Notes: generated by a model not told the origin, from the letters alone. Shown: positions 1 through 7,297, counted from the first letter of the stretch. The stretch: DNA of 57,404 bases from Bacteroidales bacterium UBA3630 (GCA_002373995.1 DFLB01000026.1:1-57404), one strand, 5' to 3'. Program-made: numbers and translations.

Positions 1-1046
1 TCGCCATAGCCCGTGAGATGGTCTTTCTTGAGGCCCTTGACCGGGGAGGGATGCTGTTTGGACCAATCGCTGGCGAGCAGGTTGGTCTGTGCCCCACTGT
101 CGAAGGCCAGCACTACGGGCACGCCACCCACTTGGCAGTCGAAGGCCAGCAGATGGCCTTTCTTCACGCCGCTCACCGTTTGGCAGCGGTAGCCCTCGTT
201 CAGCAGCCATTGGTATGTGGTGTCCGGGCTTAGCAGCACTATCTCGCCAGCCTTGAAGTCGAACAGCACGTCAAAATCTTTGTAGAAACTCTGCCCCAAA
301 ATGCCGTGCACCGCCACGCCGACGGTCTCCAGATTGCTCAAGTCCGATGTCATTATGTCCGTCTCGTTGAGCATAACGCCGCCCATATCCATCAATTTCA
401 CATGGTGCACACCGCTGACGGAACCTGTGCCGACGGCACCCCGACCGCCGCTCCCCATCACTTGCCCGTCAATGTTGTGGTCGAAATACTTGCTGTTGAG
501 AATGACCCCCGGGGCACCTGCATCGAAGAACATATTGCACGGCTGGCCGTCGATGATGACGGTCACAATGGGTAGCCCGCCATAGCGATGCACGGGGATG
601 CGCACCATTTTCACTTCTGGTTGTACCTTGGCCGTGGGGTTGGCTTTTAGAAGCGAGACTTTACTCGACAGTAAATTGGCCTCGAGAACCAAGTTGTCGA
701 CGCTGAAAAGAATTGTTGCCTCCGAGGTGCTGCTGTCAGGTTTCGTTATGATGTAACGCAACGTCAGTCCCATGCTGTTCTGTTCAGTGCCCGTCAGTTC
801 CCAACTCGTCATGGCGGGCATTTGGACAATAATTTTTTTCAGTACCTTAGCAGCTGTTGGCTGTTTGACGTTGTTATAATGGAATTCAGAAGCCAACAAT
901 TCGTCAATGCCATCAGGGGTATGGTTTTGTGCGGCAGTCAATATGCGCTCAGCTATCGGTTTGCAGGTATTCACATCTTGGCCATGTGCTACTGTGCCAA
1001 GAAAGAAGCTACACACCATCGCGCCGAGCAAAAAGAGTTTCTTCAT
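1..1046 (-). CDS. Retropepsin-like aspartyl protease family protein, 3' part outside window
   Basis: The reverse strand is open from an ATG at 1046 to the window edge (348 codons, no stop reached). The product starts with a signal peptide (MKKLFLLGAM, cleavage probably after AHG near residue 22). It has an N-terminal domain of about 140 residues, then two D-x-G motifs typical of retropepsin-like clan AA proteases: FFDAG with Asp175 and LAFDSGA with Asp316. A hydrophobic-hydrophobic-Gly segment (GILGQSF, about 249-255) follows the first motif. Two Asp motifs in one chain suggest tandem protease lobes, as in secreted Bacteroidota proteins of the gag-polyprotein-protease type; this is inferred from motifs only. 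It is predicted to be exported. Substrate is unknown and the C-terminus is not visible. No consensus promoter is obvious upstream. Confidence 0.8.
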   Translation of the reverse strand, partial: MKKLFLLGAMVCSFFLGTVAHGQDVNTCKPIAERILTAAQNHTPDGIDELLASEFHYNNVKQPTAAKVLKKIIVQMPAMTSWELTGTEQNSMGLTLRYIITKPDSSTSEATILFSVDNLVLEANLLSSKVSLLKANPTAKVQPEVKMVRIPVHRYGGLPIVTVIIDGQPCNMFFDAGAPGVILNSKYFDHNIDGQVMGSGGRGAVGTGSVSGVHHVKLMDMGGVMLNETDIMTSDLSNLETVGVAVHGILGQSFYKDFDVLFDFKAGEIVLLSPDTTYQWLLNEGYRCQTVSGVKKGHLLAFDCQVGGVPVVLAFDSGAQTNLLASDWSKQHPSPVKGLKKDHLTGYG

Positions 1047-1135
1047 ATTCAATTTATTTTAGAAATTACAAACCAATCCCGCCCCGTCGCAAATCTGCGG
1101 CAGGTGCAGGCAAAAGAATTAAAAACAAAGAGGAA

Positions 1136-1174
1136 ATCCTCCCGACGATAACCTGAGCAATTCGTGGGGAGGAT
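1136..1174 (-). terminator. Possible hairpin terminator of the toxin-antitoxin unit
   Basis: ATCCTCCC (1136-1143) and GGGAGGAT (1167-1174) form an 8-bp stem around a 23-base loop. Read on the minus strand it is followed by a pyrimidine-rich stretch ending in TTTGTTTTT. It lies about 40 bases past the toxin stop codon. The long loop and weak U-tract make this tentative. Confidence 0.35.
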
Positions 1175-1214
1175 AAAAATCAGCGAGTTATGGATACTGC
1201 TGCCAATCATTTTT

Positions 1215-1522
1215 CTAAAAGGCTATACGGCTTGAAAGGATTATTCGGTCTACCACAACATATTCACCGTTGATGTGAAACACCACCGTCCAACGGTGGT
1301 TGATGATATTCATCGTCTTGGCGTGTGGGTGGATGAGTTTGACCATTGCATAGGGACGTCGCGGTAGGTGCCTGCGGAATAGGAAAGAGCCTGTTTTTGA
1401 CCGAGAATGCGGTTGACAAAAATATGCCCGCTCGCCGACCGAAATACAGTAGCGATGTAGTTGGCTATCTCGTCAAGGTCACCGGTGGCCTCATTGCTCA
1501 CTATCACTGTGTAGCTTTGCAT
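1215..1522 (-). pseudogene. RelE/ParE-family toxin, frameshifted
   Basis: The gene begins MQSYTVIVSNEATGDLDEIA, the usual ParE/RelE N-terminus with the helix pattern DLDEIANYIA. The frame holds through ALSYSAGTYRDVP and then runs out in a short nonsense tail stopping near 1310. From the same point a frame shifted by one reads YAMVKLIHPHAKTMNIINHR and then WTVVFHINGEYVVVDRII to a TAG at 1215. That is the expected beta-sheet C-terminal half of the family. Adding one C to the CCC run (plus-strand GGG, 1353-1355) joins the halves into one ~100-residue protein. It overlaps the antitoxin by about 30 bases, as in a TA operon. It is either an inactivated toxin or an assembly error. An ATG at 1531 is an alternative start. 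Confidence 0.75.
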
Positions 1523-1670
1523 AAGCCTCATCCAGTTTGCGGTGGAAAATGTTTCCGAATTCGTCCAGCGACATATAGCCTTCGGGAATGTGCTTCGTCT
1601 TCCGCACCTCTTTGCGAGTGTGCGAAACATTAGTTTTCGTCGGCGTTGTGTATGCTACTTGTGTTTCCAT
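1491..1670 (-). CDS. Antitoxin partner of the RelE/ParE-like toxin
   Basis: This is a 59-residue hydrophilic protein (start METQVAYTT) encoded immediately upstream of, and overlapping, the toxin gene. That position and size fit a type II antitoxin. The C-terminal half (GYMSLDEFGNIFHRKLDEAY) looks like a helix that could wrap a toxin. No DNA-binding fold can be assigned with confidence. An ATG at 1694 lies in frame, but it sits inside the predicted -7 promoter box (1692-1699). The ATG at 1670, some 15 bases after the likely transcription start, is therefore preferred. If the toxin is dead, this gene may persist as an orphan antitoxin. Confidence 0.65.
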   Translation of the reverse strand: METQVAYTTPTKTNVSHTRKEVRKTKHIPEGYMSLDEFGNIFHRKLDEAYAKLHSDSEQ

Positions 1671-1691
1671 TTTGTTATTGTTTTCGATTTG

Positions 1692-1699
1692 CAAAAGTA
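1692..1699 (-). promoter_or_regulatory. Bacteroidota -7 box (TACTTTTG) for the antitoxin
   Basis: An exact match to TAnnTTTG on the minus strand, 22 bases upstream of the antitoxin ATG at 1670. No convincing -33 element was seen. Confidence 0.6.
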
Positions 1700-1753
1700 C
1701 GAAGATTTATCGGATTTATTCATTGTCATAACGGTTCCTCCATAGTTTGAGTT

Positions 1754-2227
1754 TTATCTCGAACCCGGCATATCGCCGGACCAGCCGTGGCCGAGGTCCC
1801 AATGTTCGTCGTAGACGAATTCGAAATAGGGTAGGGCGAACTCTTTTTCAATCAGTTCGGTGAGCTCGTCCTGAATGGGTTCAGCCCAGTGGCCGACGAG
1901 GACGATGAACTTATCGATGGTCCATGCCACTCGCCCACGGGGAATCTGCGTGTAGTCGCCCTTGAATTTGGTTCCTGAATGTTTGGCTTGAGCGCGAAAA
2001 TATTCCTTTGCCCACACTTGGCGGTGGAGGTGTGGGTAGTTGATGAAGGGTTTGCCCTTTTCTGCAGCCTCCTCCACCTCGCGTGGGGTCAGTTCCTTCT
2101 TACGCACCCCGAAGAGGGTATGATCCGTGGGGTCATACCAGAAAATACCTACCGAGGGCATCTGCTCGTCGAACGAGGCCATGTCCTCCATCTGCGCGTT
2201 ATGTTGTTCGTTGGATAGTGTTGTCAT
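1754..2227 (-). CDS. Conserved-looking hypothetical protein, 157 residues
   Basis: I do not recognise a named family. The product is soluble, without signal peptide or membrane segment. It is rich in aromatic and charged residues and has a compact central region (SVGIFWYDPTDHTLFGVRKK, then PRGRVAWTIDKFIVLVGHWA). The coherent amino-acid pattern and normal length make it a real gene. It lies between a PIN-toxin remnant (18 bases upstream) and a toxin-antitoxin pair (downstream), so it may belong to an accessory module, but no function can be assigned. The antitoxin downstream has its own promoter. Confidence 0.75.
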   Translation of the reverse strand: MTTLSNEQHNAQMEDMASFDEQMPSVGIFWYDPTDHTLFGVRKKELTPREVEEAAEKGKPFINYPHLHRQVWAKEYFRAQAKHSGTKFKGDYTQIPRGRVAWTIDKFIVLVGHWAEPIQDELTELIEKEFALPYFEFVYDEHWDLGHGWSGDMPGSR

Positions 2228-2245
2228 TTGTTGTTGTCTTTTATT

Positions 2246-2350
2246 TCAGTTTTTGTGACGTCCTTTCGGGAAAGCCAGCCAGATGTCGTGTCCGTGAGAG
2301 CCTGTCACAAGTACAGGAATGAGACAGTTGGTGTCGAGGATGTTTTTCAT
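2246..2350 (-). pseudogene. N-terminal remnant of a PIN-domain toxin
   Basis: A 34-codon minus-strand frame reads MKNILDTNCLIPVL and then GSHGHDIWLAF before a TGA. The ILDTN start with its conserved Asp, followed by a H-x-IW-x-AF segment about 15 residues later, is the pattern of the N-terminus of PIN-family toxin components common in Bacteroidales. Those proteins are normally ~130-150 residues, so about three quarters is missing. The 157-residue gene begins 18 bases after the stop, so the rest was probably deleted rather than merely frameshifted. Assignment is by motif memory only. Confidence 0.55.
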
Positions 2351-2404
2351 CGGTGTTAATAACGTATGGAGAGAAAAAATATTGTGTGATGCGTAAATAA
2401 TGGC

Positions 2405-2437
2405 AAAAAACCTCCGCCGTGAACGGAACGGCGGAGG
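2405..2437 (-). terminator. Intrinsic terminator of adk
   Basis: A perfect 10-bp stem, CCTCCGCCGT (2411-2420) with ACGGCGGAGG (2428-2437), closes a 7-base loop. Read on the minus strand it is followed by six T residues. It lies 33 bases beyond the adk stop codon. Confidence 0.92.
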
Positions 2438-2470
2438 CTTGGATACTTTTCAGAAAAAGGGCGGTGGCGA

Positions 2471-3028
2471 TTAGCCGATGGCCTGGCGGATGCGGGCGGC
2501 GATCTCTTCCACCGTGCCGAGGCCGTCGATGACCTTCTGCTTGCCCTGGGCGGCGTAGTACCGGGCCACGGGCAGGGTCTTGTTGTTGTACTCCTGCAGG
2601 CGGTTGTTGATGGTGGCCTCGTTGTCGTCGGCGCGGCCCTGTATCTTGGCGCGCTCCAGCAGGCGGCGCATCAGCTCCTCCTTGGGCACCTCGAGCTGCA
2701 CCATGCAGGTGAGGCTGCGGCCGTACTTGGCCAGCAGCTTGTCCAGCGTCTCGGCCTGGGCCACGGTGCGGGGGAAGCCGTCGAAGAGCATGCCCTTCGT
2801 GTCGGCGGCGATGGCCTTGTCCATCATCTCCACCACGATGTCGTCGCTCACCAGCTGGCCGGCATCCATGATGCTCTTGATACGTTTGCCGAGCTCGGTC
2901 TGCTCGGCAATCTCCTTGCGGAGCAGGTCGCCGGTCGAGACGTGCGTCAGGCCGTAGTGCTCCACGATGAAGTCGCTCTGGGTGCCTTTGCCGGCACCGG
3001 GGGCTCCGAAAATGACGATATTCTTCAT
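2471..3028 (-). CDS. adk: Adenylate kinase
   Basis: Catalyses ATP + AMP = 2 ADP in the cytoplasm. The 185-residue product has the P-loop GAPGAGKGT (residues 8-16), the AMP-binding STGDLLR segment and the DGFPRT motif (about 84-89). A short R-GRADDN segment stands where long forms carry the zinc-binding LID, so this is the short form of the enzyme. The start is ATG at 3028. The gene ends in a strong hairpin terminator. It follows the FKBP genes on the same strand but is separated from them by a large inverted repeat, so it may be transcribed separately. Confidence 0.97.
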   Translation of the reverse strand: MKNIVIFGAPGAGKGTQSDFIVEHYGLTHVSTGDLLRKEIAEQTELGKRIKSIMDAGQLVSDDIVVEMMDKAIAADTKGMLFDGFPRTVAQAETLDKLLAKYGRSLTCMVQLEVPKEELMRRLLERAKIQGRADDNEATINNRLQEYNNKTLPVARYYAAQGKQKVIDGLGTVEEIAARIRQAIG

Positions 3029-3035
3029 TTTTTAT

Positions 3036-3198
3036 AGGAGTTAAGAAGTTGAAGAAGTTAAGACAATTGTTTTCTTGTTAGGAGGTAAGAAGTTAAAGGA
3101 ATTATGAAGTTGAAGATGTTAAGGCAAATGTTATCGACAATATATTGCGACAAGCACTATTGTCTTAACTTCTTAACTTCTTTAACTTCTTAACTCCT
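3036..3198. repeat. Large imperfect inverted repeat built of TTAACTTC-type units
   Basis: The left arm (3036-3067) and right arm (3159-3198) are reverse complements of each other, apart from one substitution and one extra 8-base unit in the right arm. Both arms consist of short direct units of the TTAACTTCT type bounded by TTGTCTTA. A third, poorer copy lies between them (about 3078-3126). The element fills the gap between adk and the upstream FKBP gene and could fold into a long hairpin. Confidence 0.75.
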
Positions 3199-3213
3199 TT
3201 CCATTAACTTCTC

Positions 3214-4089
3214 TTATTTCACGCTTACAATCTCTATGTCGAACACGAGGGGCGAGTAGGGGGGGATCTGCTGACCGGCACCCTGCGAGCCGTAGCCCAT
3301 AGCCGACGGGATGATGAGCTGCAGTTGCGAGCCTTCGGGCTGGCCCATGACGCCTTCTTCCCAACCGCGGATGAGACCCATCTGTCCCACCACATAGCTC
3401 AGCGGCTCTTTGCCTATGCTTGAGTCAAACACTGTGCCGTCCAGCAGGCGGCCCGTGTAGTGCATCGCCACCTGGCGCCCCACGGCCACTTTGGTGCCCT
3501 TGCCGGCTTTCTTGACGATGATGTAGAGGCCATCGGCGGTGGGCTGTGCCTTGATATTGTTCTCTTTCACATAGTTGGCAATGAGTTCTGGCTCCTGCTG
3601 GCGCACCTGCTCCATCTGTGTCTGATAGTTGGCCTGCTCTTCGGCAAACTCCTCCTTGGTGACGATGTCCTGCAGGTTGATTTCGTAGTAGAACTTCATG
3701 CCCTTGCCCTGCTCGTACATCGGCGGCATCTGGTTGGGTTGCATGAACTTGGCCATCGAGTCGGCCTCGATTGCAAACGTCACCTTGTCGCCTACGTGCA
3801 TCATCAACAGCCCTTCGTGCAGCACGCCGTCATACGACGGTATGGCCGGCATCAGGCGCTCTGTCCGGCCAACGTTCGACAGCAGCACCGTCGTGTCAAG
3901 TCTCAGCGTCATCTCGCCCACCAGCACATCGCCTTCCTGCACCTGCTGGGCGTCCTTGTTCTGCACCTCAAAGCGGTAGTACAGCCCGTCGGCGGTCTGC
4001 TTGTAGCCCTTCATGTCGCCACTGCCGCAGGCGGTCAGCAGCATTGTCCCTGCCACCATGGCGGTGGCCATTCTCAGTTGTCTCTTCAT
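3214..4089 (-). CDS. FKBP-type peptidyl-prolyl isomerase, lipoprotein
   Basis: A 291-residue envelope prolyl isomerase. It starts MKRQLRMATA and has a lipobox LLTAC with acylated Cys21, so it should be anchored in a membrane facing the periplasm. An N-terminal region (about 35-145) resembles a degenerate FKBP-like domain. A Gln/Glu-rich helical linker (about 148-175) precedes the C-terminal FKBP domain (about 195-291), which carries GRQVAMHYTGRLLDGTVFDS, GWEEGV and IPSAMGYGSQG, all typical FKBP signatures. This two-part layout resembles FkpA/Mip-type chaperone isomerases. It follows another FKBP lipoprotein gene on the same strand. Confidence 0.92.
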   Translation of the reverse strand: MKRQLRMATAMVAGTMLLTACGSGDMKGYKQTADGLYYRFEVQNKDAQQVQEGDVLVGEMTLRLDTTVLLSNVGRTERLMPAIPSYDGVLHEGLLMMHVGDKVTFAIEADSMAKFMQPNQMPPMYEQGKGMKFYYEINLQDIVTKEEFAEEQANYQTQMEQVRQQEPELIANYVKENNIKAQPTADGLYIIVKKAGKGTKVAVGRQVAMHYTGRLLDGTVFDSSIGKEPLSYVVGQMGLIRGWEEGVMGQPEGSQLQLIIPSAMGYGSQGAGQQIPPYSPLVFDIEIVSVK

Positions 4090-4150
4090 TGTTTTATTTG
4101 TTGTTTGTTTATGTTTTTCAGTTGACAGTTGCCAGCACCCACATTTGCCT

Positions 4151-4188
4151 CTAACTTCTCTAACTTCTTTAACTTCTCAATTCTCAAT
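4151..4188. repeat. Short CTAACTTCT-type tandem repeat
   Basis: About four imperfect units of TAACTTCT followed by two of CAATTCT. They lie between the two FKBP genes and run into the last codons of the upstream one. It is the same repeat type as 3036-3198. Confidence 0.6.
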
Positions 4189-4698
4189 CACTACCTCATA
4201 CACCAGCACCGTGCGGCTGCCGATGCGGTCGCCGTCGCCCACCACGCCGTAGGCCATCTCCGAGGGCACTATGACGCGTGCTGTGGCGCCAGCGTGCAAC
4301 GTGCGCAGCGCCGCGTCGAGGCCCCGCGTGGGCTTCATCCGTCCGCACACCACCGTGTCTTCGCTCCATGCGTAGATTTCCTCGCCCCCGAGAGTCTCCA
4401 CGCGGTAGCGCAGCGCCACCGTGTCCTCATAGTCGATGGCGGCGCCGAGCGGCACTTCGCTGTTCATGTATTCCGCCACCCACACGCCGTTGGCAATGCG
4501 CGTCTTGTCCCAACCGCGACGCTCCAGATAGGCATCTATCTGCTGTGCCTCGCTCTTGGAAATCAGCCTGTTGGCGCCAATCATCTTCTCCTGCATCCCC
4601 TCCTTCGCCGTCGGCGTCACGTCATAGGTGGGCACCTCGCGGCACCCCGCCGCCAGCAGCAATAATGGTACGAACAATATATGTACTATCCTTTTCAA
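4177..4698 (-). CDS. FKBP-type peptidyl-prolyl isomerase, GldI-like lipoprotein
   Basis: 173 residues with a lipobox LAAGC (Cys19). It has a single FKBP-like domain (about 85-173), with GAAIDYEDTVALRYRVETL at its start and VIVPSEMAYGVVGDGDRIG near the end. The region before it (SKSEAQQIDAYLERRGW) matches the helical lead-in of GldI-type isomerases, which in Bacteroidota are associated with gliding and type IX secretion. The match is by pattern, and the exact GldI role is not established. The start overlaps the upstream nrnA-like stop by four bases, so the two are translationally coupled. Confidence 0.88.
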   Translation of the reverse strand: MKRIVHILFVPLLLLAAGCREVPTYDVTPTAKEGMQEKMIGANRLISKSEAQQIDAYLERRGWDKTRIANGVWVAEYMNSEVPLGAAIDYEDTVALRYRVETLGGEEIYAWSEDTVVCGRMKPTRGLDAALRTLHAGATARVIVPSEMAYGVVGDGDRIGSRTVLVYEVVIEN

Positions 4699-5738
4699 TT
4701 CTCAATACCCAATGTCCTTTTCACAACATCCACCGTCTCCTTTAGGCCCACATCGCTCGTGGCACCAGCCGCACGCTCGTGACCGCCGCCGCCAAACATC
4801 TCGCCGGCTATCCGGTTGACGTCATACAACGTCTTCGACCTCAGCGACAACCGCACCGTCCCGTCGCGCTCCTCGCGCACCAGCACGCCGCAGTCGATAT
4901 CCCGCAGCTTCATCACCTCATTGATCAATCCCGTCAACTCCCCGTCGTCCACGCCAAACGAGGCTATATCTTTCGCACTCAGCACCATCAGCGCAACCTT
5001 GCGCTCGTCGTACACCGTCAACCGCTCGGCCATGGCGTGGCCGAACAAGCGCAACCGCGGCAGCGTGAAGACGTTGCGTATCTTGCGGCCTATATCCATC
5101 GGGTCGATACCCGCCTCCGTCAGCTCGGCAGCCGCCAGGTAGAGACTCGCGTGCGTGTTGCTGTAGGAGAAATTGCCCGTGTCGGTACAGAGACCCGTGT
5201 ACAGGCTCTCGGCCGCTTCCGGCGTGAAAGCCTCGCGACCGTATGCCTCCCGCATCAGCCAGTACACCAGTTCACAAGTGCTCGAAATCTCCGGCTCCGA
5301 CACCACCATGTCCGCCCTGTCGGGACCTATGTGGTGGTCTATCAGCATCGTGCGTGCAGCGGCATGGGTCAGCATCTCTGCCAGCACACCCGTGCGGCCA
5401 AAGCCGCTGATATCCAACCCCACAATCAGATCGGCCCCCTCGACAGCCTCGCGGCAACGTGCCGCCTCCGTGCGTCCGTTCAGCACAGCGCCCGTGTTGG
5501 GCAGCCACGCCAACTCCTCGGGCACCCCGTCAGGCAACATCATCGTCACCTCGCCGCCGCGCACCCGCCGCAACAGGGCATACATCCCCGTCAGCGACCC
5601 CACGGCATCGCCGTCGGCGTGCACATGCGCCACCAGCACCGTGCGCCGCGACGCCTCAAGCATCGTCCGCACGCCGGCAGCAGTCCATCCGCCGTCAAAA
5701 ACAACCCTGTGTCTACACTCAATCTGCATGTCACACAA
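4695..5738 (-). CDS. nrnA: DHH/DHHA1 phosphoesterase, NrnA-like oligoribonuclease / pAp phosphatase
   Basis: 347 residues of the bifunctional nanoRNase family, which degrades short oligoribonucleotides and 3'-phosphoadenosine 5'-phosphate. Metal-binding motifs are present: HADGD (Asp42, Asp44), GLDIS (Asp about 108) and LIDHH (Asp133-His135). The C-terminal DHHA1 motif GGGGHERAAGA is at about 315-325. Nothing suggests inactivation. An ATG three codons downstream (MQIECRH) is an alternative start. A -7 promoter box lies 37 bases upstream. It heads a coupled pair with the GldI-like FKBP gene. Confidence 0.9.
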   Translation of the reverse strand: MCDMQIECRHRVVFDGGWTAAGVRTMLEASRRTVLVAHVHADGDAVGSLTGMYALLRRVRGGEVTMMLPDGVPEELAWLPNTGAVLNGRTEAARCREAVEGADLIVGLDISGFGRTGVLAEMLTHAAARTMLIDHHIGPDRADMVVSEPEISSTCELVYWLMREAYGREAFTPEAAESLYTGLCTDTGNFSYSNTHASLYLAAAELTEAGIDPMDIGRKIRNVFTLPRLRLFGHAMAERLTVYDERKVALMVLSAKDIASFGVDDGELTGLINEVMKLRDIDCGVLVREERDGTVRLSLRSKTLYDVNRIAGEMFGGGGHERAAGATSDVGLKETVDVVKRTLGIEN

Positions 5739-5774
5739 TCATTTACGCGGGTATCAACCCCCGCGTTCCAAGTG

Positions 5775-5782
5775 CAAATATA
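5775..5782 (-). promoter_or_regulatory. -7 box (TATATTTG) for the nrnA-FKBP operon
   Basis: Exact TAnnTTTG match on the minus strand, 37 bases upstream of the nrnA start. The segment further upstream is A/T homopolymeric, with no clear -33 TTTG. Confidence 0.7.
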
Positions 5783-5854
5783 CTAAAAAAAAAGCTCTGC
5801 TCGTGTTTTTTTTGAACAGCATATAAAGAAAAGCAGCGCCCTCCCGCATCCTTC

Positions 5855-5948
5855 CCTAAGCTCATCCTAAGCATATCCTAAGCTCATCCTAAGCATATCC
5901 TAAACTCATCCTAAGCATATCCTAAACTCATCCTAAGCATATCCAAGG
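5855..5948. repeat. 11-bp tandem repeat TCCTAAGCATA, locus 1 (8-9 units)
   Basis: Units alternate between TCCTAAGCTCA or TCCTAAACTCA and TCCTAAGCATA, all exactly 11 bases, ending in TCCAAGGA. The repeat sits in the 385-base divergent region between nrnA (minus) and the cyclophilin gene (plus). Apart from this repeat and the nrnA -7 box, the rest (about 5949-6123) is AT-rich with no gene. It presumably carries the cyclophilin promoter, but no exact TAnnTTTG box is present. Related loci are at 14804, 47991 and 56400. Confidence 0.9.
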
Positions 5949-6123
5949 ATTACATAGCCGCACCCCATACATATATTTATCGAAAAAGAACACATCCCTT
6001 TGTTTTTCAATAGCATAAACTCTATGTCTCTAAAATTAACAAAAAAAAATTAACTTAAAACACAATAAAATGCAAGTTACGCTGTTCTTAAGGTACAAAA
6101 TCATCAAAAAAGAGTTTGCCATC

Positions 6124-6579
6124 ATGAAAGCAACAATCAAAACACCCAAAGGCACCATGCACGTCGAACTCTACGACAAAGAAGTGCCCAATACCGTCGC
6201 TAATTTTGTCAAACTGGCCAAGAGTGGCTTCTACGACGGACTTCGTTTCCACCGCGTCATCCCCGATTTCGTCATCCAAGGCGGCTGCCCTTACAGCCGC
6301 AACCTCGGCGATCCCCGCGTCGGCACCGGCGGCCCCGGCTGGGCCATCAAGTGCGAAACCTCGGCACCGCGCCAGCGCCACGACCGCGGCGTCATGAGCA
6401 TGGCTCACGCCGGCAAAGACACCGGCGGCAGCCAGTTCTTCATCTGCCACAACCGCATGAACACCCAACACCTCGACGGCGTGCACACCTGCTTCGGCCG
6501 CGTCGAGGAACAGGACTGGCCCGTCATCGACCTCATCCGCCCCGGCGACCTCATCGAGAGCATCACCATCACTGAATGA
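6124..6579 (+). CDS. Cyclophilin-type peptidyl-prolyl cis-trans isomerase
   Basis: A cytoplasmic-looking single-domain cyclophilin of 151 residues. Family motifs are VANFVKLAKSGFYDGLRFHR, VIPDFVIQGG, GVMSMAH, GGSQFFICH and the closing CFGRV segment; the catalytic Arg of FHR is present. An upstream in-frame ATG at 6070 would add 18 residues (MQVTLFLRYKIIKKEFAI) with no counterpart in the family. The ATG at 6124 begins exactly at the first beta strand (MKATIKTPKG) and is preferred. The regulator gene follows 18 bases after the stop. Confidence 0.93.
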   Translation: MKATIKTPKGTMHVELYDKEVPNTVANFVKLAKSGFYDGLRFHRVIPDFVIQGGCPYSRNLGDPRVGTGGPGWAIKCETSAPRQRHDRGVMSMAHAGKDTGGSQFFICHNRMNTQHLDGVHTCFGRVEEQDWPVIDLIRPGDLIESITITE

Positions 6580-6597
6580 ACCTCAAAACAATAAGAT

Positions 6598-7290
6598 ATG
6601 AACCTTGGAATTAAATTGTTAGTGGCCGAGGACGACCCCAACCTGGGCACCATCCTCAAAGCCTATCTGACACAGAAAGGCTACACCGTGGTGTGGGCCA
6701 AGGACGGCGAGGAAGCCCTGCAAAACTTCGACGACGAAGATGTCGATGCCTGCATCCTCGACGTCATGATGCCCCTCAAAGACGGCTTCACCGTCGCCAA
6801 GGAAATCCGCAAAGTGGACAAAAACGTCCCCATCATCTTCCTCACCGCCAAAAACCTCGAAGAAGACAAGCTGAAAGGCTTCGAGGTGGGCGCCGACGAC
6901 TATATCACCAAGCCCTTCTCGATGGAAGAACTGCTTGCTCGACTCAACGCCACCATGCGCCGCTCCTTCAACGAGGAAAGACCCGATAAAAACATCTTCA
7001 AAATCGGCAACTTCACCTTCGACTATTCCCACCAGACACTCACCATCGGCGACGAATCGCAGCGCCTGACTGCCAAGGAAAGCGACCTCCTGCGCATGTT
7101 CGCCATCAACTTCAACCAGCTGGTCGACCGCAACACCACCCTGCAGAAAATCTGGAAGGACGACTCCTACTTCGCCGCTCGCTCTATGGATGTCTACATC
7201 ACCAAACTGCGCAAATACCTCAAGGCCGACCCCAGCGTGGAAATAGTCAACGTGCATGGTGTCGGCTTCAAGCTGACGCACAAGGAATAA
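6598..7290 (+). CDS. rprY: Response regulator, OmpR/RprY type
   Basis: A two-component response regulator of 230 residues. The receiver domain (1-120) has an acidic pocket at Glu11-Asp12-Asp13, phospho-acceptor Asp55 in CILDVMMPLKDG and Lys105 in YITKPF. The C-terminal winged-helix DNA-binding domain (about 133-230) ends in the usual hairpin (VHGVGFKL). Overall sequence resembles RprY of Bacteroides. The partner histidine kinase is not in the window, so this is an orphan regulator locally. It sits between a cyclophilin and a metallohydrolase on one strand with short gaps, suggesting co-transcription. Confidence 0.92.
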   Translation: MNLGIKLLVAEDDPNLGTILKAYLTQKGYTVVWAKDGEEALQNFDDEDVDACILDVMMPLKDGFTVAKEIRKVDKNVPIIFLTAKNLEEDKLKGFEVGADDYITKPFSMEELLARLNATMRRSFNEERPDKNIFKIGNFTFDYSHQTLTIGDESQRLTAKESDLLRMFAINFNQLVDRNTTLQKIWKDDSYFAARSMDVYITKLRKYLKADPSVEIVNVHGVGFKLTHKE

Positions 7291-7297
7291 AGCGATA

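Noticed and set aside
5855..5948. A CRISPR array, suggested by regular repeats
   Set aside because: Units are 11 bases with no 30-base spacers, and there are no cas genes.
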